In this document: piece after piece, positions 50,918 through 59,541 of the stretch | Layout of the letters: every line of letters starts with the position of its first letter | How positions within the stretch are numbered: the first letter of the stretch is position 1 | NCBI GenBank assembly: GCA_006969905.1 | Contig: CP030887.1 | Location: 992,001 to 1,056,000 of the forward strand | Direction: 5' to 3' | DNA from: Balneolaceae bacterium | GTDB taxonomy: Bacteria > Bacteroidota > Rhodothermia > Balneolales > Balneolaceae | Length of the DNA: 64,000 nucleotides | Made by a program: the position numbers and the translations under genes | The notes under the pieces: model-generated | Databases searched by the model: none | What the model was told of the DNA's origin: nothing | The model's input: only the letters and a program-made list of their open reading frames with translations

Positions 50918-51572
50918 TAGTAATTCTTTTCAGCCCTATTGGATCATCAAAGGCCTGGTCATCATTTCCATACTTGGTGATAAAATTTTGCAGCTCATTT
51001 GTTGATGCAGTAATAAGAATTTCGCTACTGCCGGCAGCAAGCTGATTAGTGGTACGCTCATGTTTAATTCTAACCCGATTAGACATGATAAGCTCTTTAA
51101 CCCATGAATCTTCAAAGAAATTTACTGTTAGTAACTGATCAGTTACACGGATTTTTGAAAAAGTATGTATCGGAAATAAATGAGCAGCTTTAAACGAATT
51201 CCCTTCTTCATAATCAAAAAGAGATAAGTCGAGAAAATGATTTTCGCCGAACTTTTTTACGGTGGCCAAAAAATATACTGTATCAGAGCTTAGATCTTGT
51301 AAGTTTTCAAATAAAAGAAAATAGATTTTGTCCTCTAAAACCTCATTGTCCTCAAAGTCGTAACCTTCTGAAAAAGATTCGAAATCGGGAAAATTTCTGG
51401 GGTCATGGATAAAGGTCCAGCGCTGATCTTCAGTTTCCCATCTCCCCTCAAGCCCCTCAAGAAGCTCCGCTTGATCAACAGGCACCAATGGGTGAACTGA
51501 GTTTAAATAACAGCCCGAAAAGAGAATGCCAGTAAATAATAAGGTAGTTATGGTTTTCAAATAAGATTTCAT
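50904..51572 (-). CDS. lipoprotein (about 222 aa)
   Basis: I chose the ATG at 51570-51572 over one 45 bases upstream. From it the sequence runs MKSYLKTITTLLFTGILFSG with a lipobox Cys next, while the longer version adds a second hydrophobic segment. The body is a mixed alpha/beta domain (RWTFIHDPRNFPDFESFSEG, TVYFLATVKKFGENHFLDLS). No family is recognised. Its 3' end overlaps the start of the sensor kinase gene by 14 bases. It may therefore sense or modify the signal for that system. Confidence 0.72.
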   Translation of the reverse strand: MKSYLKTITTLLFTGILFSGCYLNSVHPLVPVDQAELLEGLEGRWETEDQRWTFIHDPRNFPDFESFSEGYDFEDNEVLEDKIYFLLFENLQDLSSDTVYFLATVKKFGENHFLDLSLFDYEEGNSFKAAHLFPIHTFSKIRVTDQLLTVNFFEDSWVKELIMSNRVRIKHERTTNQLAAGSSEILITASTNELQNFITKYGNDDQAFDDPIGLKRITNELQ

Positions 51573-51812
51573 AAGAAAGGTTTTTAATTGTGATTGTAGC
51601 ACAAAGAAAAGCACCAAATAAAGGTAACTGAAATCAATTCGATGAACGAGCCTTTTTTCTCGATAAAAAGATTACATAATCCACATTAAGTTGAATGAGC
51701 AGAAGTATCATAAATTATAAGACGGCATACAATTTTCCGGATGCAAGAGATATAAAGGCTCTGGCTAAATAAGAGAAGCTTAAGTATTATGTTTGCAACT
51801 AATCACAAGGCC

Positions 51813-52808
51813 ATGAAAACAATATTGTCTTTTTTACTTCTTATTTTTACTGCAACACTTAGTACGGATATACAGGCACAGCCTGATAAAAAAGAGTGGG
51901 CCATTGCACTTCACGGAGGGGCAGGTTTTGTATCAAAGGATATGCCTGAAGAACGCAAAAAGGCCTATTATGCGGCCCTTGAAGAAGCGCTGGCGATTGG
52001 TGAAGAAATCCTTAAAAATGGCGGCTCTGCCCTGGATGCAGTTGAACAAACTATTAAGTATTTAGAAGACAATGAACTTTTTAATGCAGGAAGGGGGTCT
52101 GTATTTACGGCTGAGGGAAAGAACGAGTTAGATGCGGCAATTATGGATGGCAAAGCATTAAATGCAGGTGCTATTACGGGTGTTACTACGGTAAAAAACC
52201 CGATATCATTAGCGAGAAAGGTAATGGAGGAATCAAGGCATGTATTTTTTGCAGGTAACGGGGCTGAGAAATTCGCAGACGAAACCGATGTAGAGCGGGT
52301 TGATACTGAGTATTTCAAAATACAGCGCAGGTACGATGAGTGGAAACGGGCAAACAAGCAAACGGGATACAACCTGGAGAAACTGGAGAACAATAGCTGG
52401 AAAATGGGTACGGTAGGTTGTGTTGCTCTTGATAAAGATGGGAACCTGATAGCAGGCACATCAACAGGCGGGATGACGAACAAAAAGTACGGACGTGTTG
52501 GTGATGTTCCTATAATTGGCTCGGGAACCTATGCTAATGATATGGTGGCGGTATCTGCAACCGGCTGGGGAGAGCGGATTATGCTGAATGTATCAGCTCA
52601 TACACTTGCGGCATATATGAAATACACTAATTCAGATCTTAAAAGCTCAATGGACTATTTGGTAGATGAAGTATTAAATCCTAAAGAAGCGGGCTTCATC
52701 GCAGTTGATAAGCATGGTAACTTCTCAATGAGAACCAATACGGGTTCTATGTTCAGGGCAGCCAGCAATTCGAATGGAAAAAGAGTGGTTGCAATCTGGG
52801 AGGATTAG
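51813..52808 (+). CDS. isoaspartyl peptidase / L-asparaginase, Ntn type
   Basis: A precursor of the N-terminal nucleophile family with an export signal (MKTILSFLLLIFTATLSTDI). I chose the ATG at 51813, nearest to the signal peptide, over one eight codons upstream. The alpha-chain start is ALHGGAGFV, and the autocleavage site with nucleophile Thr is in WKMGTVGCVALDKDGNLIAG (about residue 200). The substrate loop is TSTGGMTNKKYGRVGDVPII. It removes isoaspartyl residues from peptides and hydrolyses asparagine. It appears periplasmic, unlike most relatives. Confidence 0.92.
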   Translation: MKTILSFLLLIFTATLSTDIQAQPDKKEWAIALHGGAGFVSKDMPEERKKAYYAALEEALAIGEEILKNGGSALDAVEQTIKYLEDNELFNAGRGSVFTAEGKNELDAAIMDGKALNAGAITGVTTVKNPISLARKVMEESRHVFFAGNGAEKFADETDVERVDTEYFKIQRRYDEWKRANKQTGYNLEKLENNSWKMGTVGCVALDKDGNLIAGTSTGGMTNKKYGRVGDVPIIGSGTYANDMVAVSATGWGERIMLNVSAHTLAAYMKYTNSDLKSSMDYLVDEVLNPKEAGFIAVDKHGNFSMRTNTGSMFRAASNSNGKRVVAIWED

Positions 52809-52815
52809 ACCAGGA

Positions 52816-53571
52816 TTAGTCTATTCTTCCATAAAAACGGTCTCTTAAGGTTTGAACGTAAATGCCAATGTCATTTCTAAGCTCAAAAAGCCGACCGTTT
52901 AGTTCGGCATACTGTTGCTTATTGAACAAGAGTTCTGTTTTTAATTCCTGCATCAACTCTAAAGACTGATTAGCAAAGGACAACGCTTTTTTAGTATAGG
53001 CAATATTTGCACCAAGATATTCGGGCTCAAAACCAAAAGAATATCCTCCGGCTAGCTTGGCGGCAATTTTGAGGCTATCGCTTACAAATTCAAAAAAACT
53101 GGCCTCCTGCTTTTTCGAGGGTATGCTTTCTGACCATTTCAGTATATCAACAGCAAAAAGACGTGCATCATTGAAAAGGGTAAGATTATCAAGCGAGCCG
53201 TAATCTGAAAGGGCAAAATCTTCACTCAGGCTTTTCCATTCTTCACCTGAGTCTAAATCATCTTCGTCACCAAAGTCTTCAGTGCTACCAAAAAGAAAGT
53301 CTTCATCATCAAACTCATCCTCATCATCCCAGTCGTCATCGTCTTCAGGAAAATAGGCCTCATCAAGTAAGAGTTCTTCTTCAACAAAGGCTTCGAAAGC
53401 ATCATCTTCGCTCAGGCTTTCTTTTAGTAAAGTAATCCAGCGGGGAACGGTACCCTTATAATCTGATGAAATAAATTTGCGGAGTTGTTCACTCTTTTTT
53501 TCTACTTCATTAAGGTGAGCTTCCCATTTGTGTTCGTCCCAAAGCTCATCGTCAAATCCGTCAAAACTCAT
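52816..53571 (-). CDS. acidic protein of unknown function (251 aa)
   Basis: A soluble protein with an Asp/Glu-rich middle (about residues 74-115, with DDDDWDDEDEFDDED) between two helical regions. The N-terminal DDELWDEHKWEAHLNEVEKK and the C-terminal helices (LSFANQSLELMQELKTELLF) look well ordered. No signal peptide, membrane helix or catalytic motif is seen. It is convergent with the peptidase gene, eight bases away. No family is recognised. Confidence 0.75.
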   Translation of the reverse strand: MSFDGFDDELWDEHKWEAHLNEVEKKSEQLRKFISSDYKGTVPRWITLLKESLSEDDAFEAFVEEELLLDEAYFPEDDDDWDDEDEFDDEDFLFGSTEDFGDEDDLDSGEEWKSLSEDFALSDYGSLDNLTLFNDARLFAVDILKWSESIPSKKQEASFFEFVSDSLKIAAKLAGGYSFGFEPEYLGANIAYTKKALSFANQSLELMQELKTELLFNKQQYAELNGRLFELRNDIGIYVQTLRDRFYGRID

Positions 53572-53676
53572 AGGCAGAGGTGCTGTCTGTTGATTTAGTT
53601 AACCATAGAAAAGAAAATTTCTACCTTCACGCAATAGCGCGTGGAAAAATAACGCTTTTTGTGGATAAAAAGTTGT

Positions 53677-54513
53677 TTAAAGTCGTTCAAGTACACTGAT
53701 GATTACCCGGGTCATTTTTGGTTCTGCCATAGCAGCGCCTTCAAGTACATGCTCCATATTAACGGGTTCTAAAGCATCAGGGAAACACTCATCAGTAATT
53801 ACAGATATACCCATTACATCCATACCCATATGAACGGCAGCAATTACTTCAGGAACGGTACTCATTCCCACAACATCTGCTCCAAGCCGCCTCATATACC
53901 GGTACTCAGCTTTTGTTTCCAGGGTAGGGCCGGAAACGGCAAGATAAACTCCCTGGTGCATTTTAATTGCATGTTCCAATGCTACAGTCTCAGCAATTTC
54001 AACAAGGCGCGTAGTATAAGGTTCGCTCATATCAGGAAAGCGGGGGCCAAGTTCATCATCATTAGGCCCTATCAGTGGGTTATCTGCCAGGAAATTTATA
54101 TGGTCGTTTATAAGCATAATATCTCCCCGGCGAAAATTGGGATTGAGGCCACCACAGGCATTACTAACAAAAAGGCTCTGGGCCCCTAATGCTCTAGCAA
54201 CACGAACCGGAAAAGCAATTTGCTGCATTGTATAACCCTCATAATAATGGAACCGGCCCTGCATTGCTACAACATTTTTTCCGCCCAATACTCCAAATAT
54301 TAATCTGCCGGCATGGCTTTCTACCGTAGAAGTTGGAAAATGAGGGATCTCTTCATAATCAATTGAAGTGGCAGTTTCTATTTCATCAGCCAGTTGCCCT
54401 AGGCCTGTACCCAGAATTAACAGATAGTCGGGTATAAAATCTGTTTGGCTTTGTATAAACTGAACAGCATCATTGCGTTTGGCACGAAATTCGGCCACGG
54501 TATCAAAAACCAT
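53677..54513 (-). CDS. purine nucleoside phosphorylase
   Basis: Phosphorolysis of purine ribonucleosides in the salvage pathway. The phosphate site LILGTGLGQLAD (about residue 33) is followed by GRFHYYEGY and FVSNACGGLNPNFRRGD. The purine site is GPTLETKAEYRYMRRLGADV, then GMSTVPEVIAAVHMGM. These fit the trimeric PNP I family. The 278-aa length is normal. The neighbouring downstream gene on this strand is unrelated. Confidence 0.95.
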   Translation of the reverse strand: MVFDTVAEFRAKRNDAVQFIQSQTDFIPDYLLILGTGLGQLADEIETATSIDYEEIPHFPTSTVESHAGRLIFGVLGGKNVVAMQGRFHYYEGYTMQQIAFPVRVARALGAQSLFVSNACGGLNPNFRRGDIMLINDHINFLADNPLIGPNDDELGPRFPDMSEPYTTRLVEIAETVALEHAIKMHQGVYLAVSGPTLETKAEYRYMRRLGADVVGMSTVPEVIAAVHMGMDVMGISVITDECFPDALEPVNMEHVLEGAAMAEPKMTRVIISVLERL

Positions 54514-54553
54514 GTTGGAAAATTAGTAGGATAAAAGTTTAAGGGAAGGAAGG

Positions 54554-55201
54554 TTAGTCAATTTCGTCAAGAATGTCATCAAGCCGATCGCTTCCGGGAG
54601 GATACGCATGATCTTTATTTTCGTCTTCATTCAGAATATCTGTTCCGGATTCTTCTTCTATATCAAGTTGAAAGCGTGTTTTAATGCCGGAAGAATCTTC
54701 CTCAGTTGAGTCTTGTATTTCTTCTTCTTTCGGTAGAGAGAAAGTATTGAAATCATCTTTTGAAAACTGATCAAGGGAATTCTTTGCATTGTCTAAGTAA
54801 GCACCAATTCCCGCCATTATTTCTTCCCGCTTATCAAGCAGCCGGAGTATATTTTGGCGAATCTGCTGGCGTTGGAAATTAGCCTCTTTTATAATTGCTT
54901 CGGCCTCCATTTCAGCTTTATCAAGTTTATTCTGCGCTTCTAACTTTGCATTATCAATTTTTTGAGCAACCGATTCTTTTGTTGTTTGCAGGGTTTCATG
55001 AAGGGCTTCTTCTACCCGTTCATAATGTTTTACCCTGTCGCCAAGTTTTTCAATTTGATCTTCAAGTTCTTTGTTCTTCGTAAGTAAATGTTCTACTTCG
55101 TTTGAAACGAGGGTGAGAAAGGATTGTACTTCTGCAACATCAAAACCCCGCAAGGTTTTCTCAAATTGTTGTTGCTTAATTTCTAATGGTGTGAGTTTCA
55201 T
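54554..55201 (-). CDS. DivIVA-domain protein (215 aa)
   Basis: The N-terminal LTPLEIKQQQFEKTLRGFDV followed by AEVQSFLTLVSNEVEHLL is the DivIVA membrane-binding signature. A long coiled coil (about 30-140) follows, then an acidic tail. Such proteins mark curved membrane at poles or division sites, or organise the cell wall machinery. Two small membrane proteins with coiled coils are encoded upstream on the same strand (55245-55900), so they could be linked in one envelope module. Confidence 0.88.
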   Translation of the reverse strand: MKLTPLEIKQQQFEKTLRGFDVAEVQSFLTLVSNEVEHLLTKNKELEDQIEKLGDRVKHYERVEEALHETLQTTKESVAQKIDNAKLEAQNKLDKAEMEAEAIIKEANFQRQQIRQNILRLLDKREEIMAGIGAYLDNAKNSLDQFSKDDFNTFSLPKEEEIQDSTEEDSSGIKTRFQLDIEEESGTDILNEDENKDHAYPPGSDRLDDILDEID

Positions 55202-55244
55202 AATTAAGTGCCGTTTAAAACCTAAGCTTTATTGAAAGTAACAC

Positions 55245-55589
55245 TTATTCATTTAACATGTTCCTGAGATTGCTATCCCCTTTATCTGAATCCTTTTTTG
55301 GGGACCGAATACTTTCAGGTTCAATTTCTATTTCTCCGGGAGAATCCGGAATCCGGATTCTTTCTTCTTCAAGGTCAGAAACAATAGCTTCCAGATTTGT
55401 TAACCGGCGTTCTGTGGTTTTTTTGAAGTCGCCAAGAGCTTTAAAAAACTGAGGGTTAATATTTCCAGAACCTTCCTTTCGACCTTGTTTAGCCTTAATA
55501 ATGTCAAAAATATTTTTGACTATAAAGATTACAAGGCCACTCCCAAAAACGATGGAAGCCAGTGCCAGCACAAAAATTTCTTCAGGCAT
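55245..55589 (-). CDS. small membrane protein with coiled coil (114 aa)
   Basis: One hydrophobic helix at about 5-25 (VLALASIVFGSGLVIFIVKN) is followed by a charged helix with a heptad pattern (LGDFKKTTERRLTNLEAIVS) and an acidic, probably disordered tail with Pro-Asp. It shares the phrase NLEAI with the gene upstream of it, eight bases away, and both have the same order of parts. The pair are probably duplicates. Resemblance to PspB-like proteins is only in layout. Confidence 0.75.
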   Translation of the reverse strand: MPEEIFVLALASIVFGSGLVIFIVKNIFDIIKAKQGRKEGSGNINPQFFKALGDFKKTTERRLTNLEAIVSDLEEERIRIPDSPGEIEIEPESIRSPKKDSDKGDSNLRNMLNE

Positions 55590-55597
55590 AACTTTTC

Positions 55598-55900
55598 CTA
55601 ATTCCTAATTTTGTTCTTTTTTTCTGTATTACCTTCTTCTGACGGATAGTAATCATCTTTTATCTCTATATCACCCATTTGAGCATCTTTTTTAGTTGTT
55701 GCTTCCTCGGTGGCAATAGCTTCCAGGTTTTCTATTCGCCCCTTTAGATTATGGATCATTTTACGAAGCTCCTGTACTTCTTGCGAGCTGGTTCTTGCTT
55801 TTAGTTCGTACTTAAGTTCCTGTTCACGGTATCTGAGGATCATTCCTCCAACAATTGCTACGATGGGAATAATAGCCCACCAAGGTAATCCGAAAATCAT
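55598..55900 (-). CDS. small PspB-like membrane protein (100 aa)
   Basis: An N-terminal helix (FGLPWWAIIPIVAIVGGMIL) is followed by a basic turn and a coiled coil with VQELRKMIHNLKGRIENLEA. This is the layout of PspB, which stabilises membranes in the phage-shock response. However, no pspA or pspC gene is nearby, and the identity is low by eye. It is followed by a gene of the same layout. Confidence 0.72.
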   Translation of the reverse strand: MIFGLPWWAIIPIVAIVGGMILRYREQELKYELKARTSSQEVQELRKMIHNLKGRIENLEAIATEEATTKKDAQMGDIEIKDDYYPSEEGNTEKKNKIRN

Positions 55901-55947
55901 ATCTGCCCTTTTTGTTTCAAGTTAGCTGGTGTCAATTACGCATGCTT

Positions 55948-56652
55948 TTATGGATAGTTTCGGGCACCAAAGATATCACTACCAATGCGAACCATGGTTG
56001 AGCCTTCTTCGATAGCAACTTCCATATCGTTACTCATCCCCATAGAGAGGTGTTCTAATCTAATATTTTCTTCATTAAATGACTGATGCTGATCAAAAAG
56101 CTGCTTTAATAATTGGAACTCTCTACGTACTTCTTCGGGGTCATCTGCAAAAGTAGCCATGCCCATTAAACCCTTGATAGCAACATTTTCTAATCCTTGG
56201 GCTGAGTTAAGAATGCTTTTTAAATCATCAGGTTTACAGCCGCCCTTTTGTGATTCACCACTAATATTAACCTGTATTAAAGTATTAATAATGCGTTTGT
56301 GCTCTTTAGCGCGCTTATTGATTTCTTTCAGATATTTTGATTTTTCCACTGAATGTATCCAGTTTACACGGCTGGCTATAAACCTGATTTTATTGGTTTG
56401 AAGATTACCAATCATGTGCCAGTCAATGTCCGGATTATCCAGAGATAGCATCTTATCTTCAAGCTCTTTCATCCGGTTTTCACCAAAGCTGAGTTGGCCG
56501 CGTGCAATAGCCTTAAGAATATCTGCATTGGGCTTTGTTTTACTAACTGCAACGAGCATAACCTCGTCAGGATTTCTTCCAACTCTTTCACACGTTAGCT
56601 TTATTCTTTGCCGGACTTTTTCAAGATTATGATCAATATGTACTTTACTCAT
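55948..56652 (-). CDS. YggS family pyridoxal phosphate-binding protein (234 aa)
   Basis: A PLP homeostasis protein, with the PLP-binding Lys in [18 protein letters not shown] (about residue 37). Further signatures are [62 protein letters not shown] and [20 protein letters not shown]. It binds PLP without known enzymatic activity. The 234-aa length is normal. Confidence 0.95.
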   Translation of the reverse strand: MSKVHIDHNLEKVRQRIKLTCERVGRNPDEVMLVAVSKTKPNADILKAIARGQLSFGENRMKELEDKMLSLDNPDIDWHMIGNLQTNKIRFIASRVNWIHSVEKSKYLKEINKRAKEHKRIINTLIQVNISGESQKGGCKPDDLKSILNSAQGLENVAIKGLMGMATFADDPEEVRREFQLLKQLFDQHQSFNEENIRLEHLSMGMSNDMEVAIEEGSTMVRIGSDIFGARNYP

Positions 56653-56856
56653 TACCTAAAAACTGCAAATTTGGATTAATTCTTAGTAAATAAAGGAAAG
56701 ATATTCTTTTATCATTCATCTTTTAACCGTATTTTTGGGAGCTCAAGAAAAAGTACAAGTATCAACATTTGTCGACACTGATTTTCTACACATACATAGT
56801 TCCTCCGTCGGGTCATTTTATCGAACAGAAATCGAAAGGTAACAGATAAGATAAAA

Positions 56857-57909
56857 ATGGCAACCCAAATCCGACATATCTCTACCTTTTTAAATCAGTG
56901 GGCGCCTCCGGGCACTAAAATGGATTACGATAATGTCGGCTTACTGGTGGGAGACCCCGAAGCAGAAGTTAAAAAGGTCATTACTTGTTTGGATGTTACA
57001 GATCAGGTAGTTGAAGAAGCCATTCAAAACAACTGTGAGTTAATAGTCGCCCATCACCCACTTATTTTCAACAAAATTGGCAGCATAAATCCGACTAACG
57101 AGCAAGGTAAAATTATTTACAAGCTGGTTAAAAATGATATTGGTTTACTGGTAGCCCATACCAATCTGGATGCTGCGTTGGATGGTGTTTCTTTTGTATT
57201 GGCAAATATGTTAGGGTTGGATGATTTGCGATTCTTAAACACTGATTACGCCATTAGCAAGAAAATTCGCCTGGTTACCGACCACGGAGACAGCACTTCC
57301 GTTCTGAAATTGCTTAACTATTATTCAGCAGAAGAAGCCCATTATTACAACGTAGAGAATAGAGAAAGCAATCTTAAATGCTATGAAGCAATTATTGATA
57401 AGCATCATCTTCTGGAACTAAAAGCGGGCCTTAAGAAGGAGGGTTTATTAAGAGAAGGGGGCTTACAGGTAACTGACCTAGCTTCACCGTCAAAGAACTT
57501 TGGATTAGGTGTAGTAGGTGAATACCCGGATGAAGGAATAGGCCAGAATGAGTTTTTGCATCTTGTTTCACAGTCATTAAATGTTCGGGCAGTTCGGTAT
57601 TCGGGAAGTGTAGAAAAAATCAAAACGGTAGCAGTATGTGGTGGTGCCGGCGTATTTTTAAAAAAGAAAGCAATTTCTGCAGGAGCCGATGCTTTTGTAA
57701 CAGCCGATATCAAGTATCATGATTACTTTACTGAGCAGGACAATTTTTTATTGTTGGATGTAGGCCATTATGAGAGCGAATATCCGGTAGCGGAAGCCAT
57801 AAAAAATGAATTATCCGGAGCTTTTGAAGACCTTAGCGTTTCTGCCACAACTGTAGTTACCAATCCCGTTCGAACCTATGTTTCGGAATATAAACCACAA
57901 TCTATTTAA
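56857..57909 (+). CDS. Nif3-like dinuclear metal centre protein (350 aa)
   Basis: Metal ligands typical of Nif3/YbgI are visible in CELIVAHHPLIFNKIGSINP (about residue 63) and LLVAHTNLDAALDG (about 100). The C-terminal metal-binding pair is in LLLDVGHYESEYPVAE (about 305). The central insert (about 130-225) is the usual second domain. These proteins are hexameric and bind two metals. Their substrate is unknown; a GTP cyclohydrolase-like role has been proposed for relatives. A zinc-ribbon-family gene follows 22 bases later, its normal neighbour. Confidence 0.94.
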   Translation: MATQIRHISTFLNQWAPPGTKMDYDNVGLLVGDPEAEVKKVITCLDVTDQVVEEAIQNNCELIVAHHPLIFNKIGSINPTNEQGKIIYKLVKNDIGLLVAHTNLDAALDGVSFVLANMLGLDDLRFLNTDYAISKKIRLVTDHGDSTSVLKLLNYYSAEEAHYYNVENRESNLKCYEAIIDKHHLLELKAGLKKEGLLREGGLQVTDLASPSKNFGLGVVGEYPDEGIGQNEFLHLVSQSLNVRAVRYSGSVEKIKTVAVCGGAGVFLKKKAISAGADAFVTADIKYHDYFTEQDNFLLLDVGHYESEYPVAEAIKNELSGAFEDLSVSATTVVTNPVRTYVSEYKPQSI

Positions 57910-57931
57910 TCAAGCTGATTAACACCCACTC

Positions 57932-58666
57932 ATGAAAGAAGCACTTCAACAACTCGCAAATCTGCAATACATCGATAGCCGTATTGATGAGCTTAAGCAG
58001 CTTCGTGGCGATTTACCAGAGGAAATTTTGGATATCGAAACGGATATTGCCCGTTCAGAGGCCAGGCTTAATAAGCTGGAACAAGAAGAAAAAGACCTGA
58101 TTGTAGAATTTGATAAGCTTAAACTGGACATAAAATCTTCTGAAGAAAAAACCCAGAAGTATGAGGATCAACAACTGGCGGTTCGCAATAACCGGGAGTA
58201 TGATGCTTTGACCAAAGAAATTGAAGCACAGAAACAGGTTATAGAAACAGCTACCGAGCGCCTCGCAGAAATAGAAAAACGCCAGGAAAGTATAGGCCCT
58301 GAAATTGAAGAGGCACGTGAAGCCCTGACCACATCAAAGGCTGAATTAGAAGAGAAAAGCAGCAGCCTTGATAGTGTAGTTGCCTCTACTAAAGAAGAAG
58401 AAAAAATACTTCTCAAAAAAAGAGAAGAAGTAGAGAAGGCAGTAGATCAGCGGTATTTACGCAATTACAATCGTCTCAGAAATGGATTGAATAACGGTAT
58501 TGCGGTTGTAGCCATGGATCGTGGAGCTGCTTTTGGAATGGCACTCCCCCCACAAACCCAGGTAGAAGTTCGCCGGATGAATAAAGTTATTATAGATGAA
58601 AACAGCGGACGTATTGTAGTCGATCAGTCCTTTTTTGACGAAGCAAAGAAACAGCTTACGATTTAA
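57932..58666 (+). CDS. zinc-ribbon-family coiled-coil protein without its cysteines (244 aa)
   Basis: A long coiled coil (about 1-180) with the family phrase NNREYDALTKEIEAQKQ, followed by the C-terminal domain that in relatives is a four-Cys zinc ribbon. Here the expected CGGC position reads AAFGM and the expected CEHCGR reads DENSGR. All four Cys are therefore missing, although the surrounding PPQTQVEVRRMNKVIID matches. It follows nif3 as in many bacteria. The gene is full length with no frameshift, so the change is not decay. Confidence 0.88.
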   Translation: MKEALQQLANLQYIDSRIDELKQLRGDLPEEILDIETDIARSEARLNKLEQEEKDLIVEFDKLKLDIKSSEEKTQKYEDQQLAVRNNREYDALTKEIEAQKQVIETATERLAEIEKRQESIGPEIEEAREALTTSKAELEEKSSSLDSVVASTKEEEKILLKKREEVEKAVDQRYLRNYNRLRNGLNNGIAVVAMDRGAAFGMALPPQTQVEVRRMNKVIIDENSGRIVVDQSFFDEAKKQLTI

Positions 58667-58695
58667 TATTCCTGCAGATCAGCACACATAGATTG

Positions 58696-58723
58696 AAGGG
58701 AAGCCAGAGAGCTTCCCTTTTTT
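58696..58723 (+). terminator. rho-independent terminator
   Basis: GGGAAGC (58698-58704) pairs with GCTTCCC (58711-58717), with AA/TT flanks and a run of six T to 58723. It separates the nif3 operon from rnpB. Confidence 0.92.
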
Positions 58724-58807
58724 GTTTATATAAAACCTGGAATCGTGACAGGTTTTCAATAAATGCTCTCAAACCTGTATCTTAAGCATGGGAAAGCCGG
58801 GTAATCG

Positions 58808-58831
58808 CCCAGCACATAACGTTCATTGTTC
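58808..58831 (+). repeat. 24-bp inverted repeat, left arm (P3 stem)
   Basis: The exact reverse complement of 59088-59111 (it starts CCCAGCACATAACG and ends TTCATTGTTC). As RNA, the two arms would form a perfect extended P3 helix closing the nuclease insert. Confidence 0.95.
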
Positions 58832-58835
58832 TTTT

Positions 58836-59096
58836 ATGTATTACTATGTGTACTTATTACAAAGCAGAAAGACAAACAAGTTTTACATTGGATATACCAA
58901 TAGTTTAAAACGAAGATTAGGACAACATAACAATGGCGAAGTACTGTCTACAAAAAGCAGTATTCCGTATGAGCTAGTCTATTTTGAAGGATTCAAAAGC
59001 AAGAAGGATGCGCTAGCCAGAGAAAAAAAGCTAAAGCATCACGGACAAGGTCTCCGAAGACTGAAAGAGAGGCTTGGGAATAGTATTGAACAATGA
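58836..59096 (+). CDS. GIY-YIG nuclease encoded in the rnpB P3 loop (86 aa)
   Basis: A small single-domain GIY-YIG protein. YYVYLLQSRKTNKFYIGYTN carries the GIY and YIG motifs (YVY and YIG), followed by the catalytic Arg in SLKRRLGQHN and the Glu in ELVYFEGFKSKKDALAREKK. The ATG at 58836 is chosen over one at 58788, which would start inside the rnpB 5' end and add an odd 16-residue leader made of RNase P sequence. The stop (59094-59096) lies within the right arm of the inverted repeat. The gene is in the rnpB sense direction, so it could be read from the same transcript. Confidence 0.92.
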   Translation: MYYYVYLLQSRKTNKFYIGYTNSLKRRLGQHNNGEVLSTKSSIPYELVYFEGFKSKKDALAREKKLKHHGQGLRRLKERLGNSIEQ

Positions 59097-59111
59097 ACGT
59101 TATGTGCTGGG
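59088..59111 (+). repeat. 24-bp inverted repeat, right arm (P3 stem)
   Basis: The perfect partner of 58808-58831. It includes the stop codon of the nuclease gene and leads directly into the conserved GAGGAAAGTCC of RNase P RNA. Confidence 0.95.
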
Positions 59112-59443
59112 AGGAAAGTCCGGACACCAACAAGCACCGCGCTTTGCGATCCTTCGGGCGAAGCAGAGGCCTGGTAATGGTGACGTTACCGGGATAGAAA
59201 GTGCAACAGAAAACAAACCGCTCGGCACATAACCTATGTGCCGAGTAAGGGTGAAAAGGTGAGGTAAGAGCTCACCGCCCCAAGGGTAACCAAGGGGGCA
59301 CGGTAAACCTCGCGGGGTGCAAGTTCATGTAAGGTAGTGTGCCGCTTGTCACAATACTACCGGGTGGAATGCACCAGATAAATGATTACCAAACCACGCC
59401 CAGGCGTGGGGAACAGAATCCGGCTTACAGGCTTTCCTGCTAT

Positions 59444-59482
59444 AAAACAAAACCCCGCCCCAAAAGGGCGGGGTTTTGTTTT
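59444..59482 (+). terminator. rho-independent terminator of rnpB
   Basis: AACCCCGCCC pairs with GGGCGGGGTT around an AAAA loop, with A- and T-rich flanks (AAAACAA/TTGTTTT). It begins soon after the 3' strand of P1. Confidence 0.93.
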
Positions 59483-59541
59483 AATGGGAGTTGCCCTTTT
59501 CATTCATGAAATGTATAATTCTTTAAACTTAAGTTGATGTA

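Larger units (their letters stand above)
58786..59440 (+). ncRNA. rnpB: RNase P RNA, interrupted in P3 by a nuclease gene
   Basis: The catalytic RNA that trims tRNA 5' ends. P1 is GGAAAGCC (58791-58798) with GGCTTTCC (59430-59437). The conserved regions are present: GAGGAAAGTCCGGACACCA (from 59111), AGAAAGTGCAACAGAAA (from 59197), GGTGAGGTAAGAGCTCACC (from about 59259) and CAGAATCCGGCTTACAGG (from 59414). Between the 5' strand and the first conserved region, where P3 belongs, lies 58832-59087. This insert holds a GIY-YIG gene and is enclosed by a perfect 24-bp stem. Without it the RNA is about 395 nt, a normal size. A terminator follows at 59444-59482. Confidence 0.93.

Noticed and set aside
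58788-58835. Longer start for the rnpB-loop nuclease (MGKPGNRPAHNVHCSF...)
   Set aside because: These codons are the P1/P3 5' strand of RNase P RNA. The GIY-YIG domain starts at the ATG at 58836.
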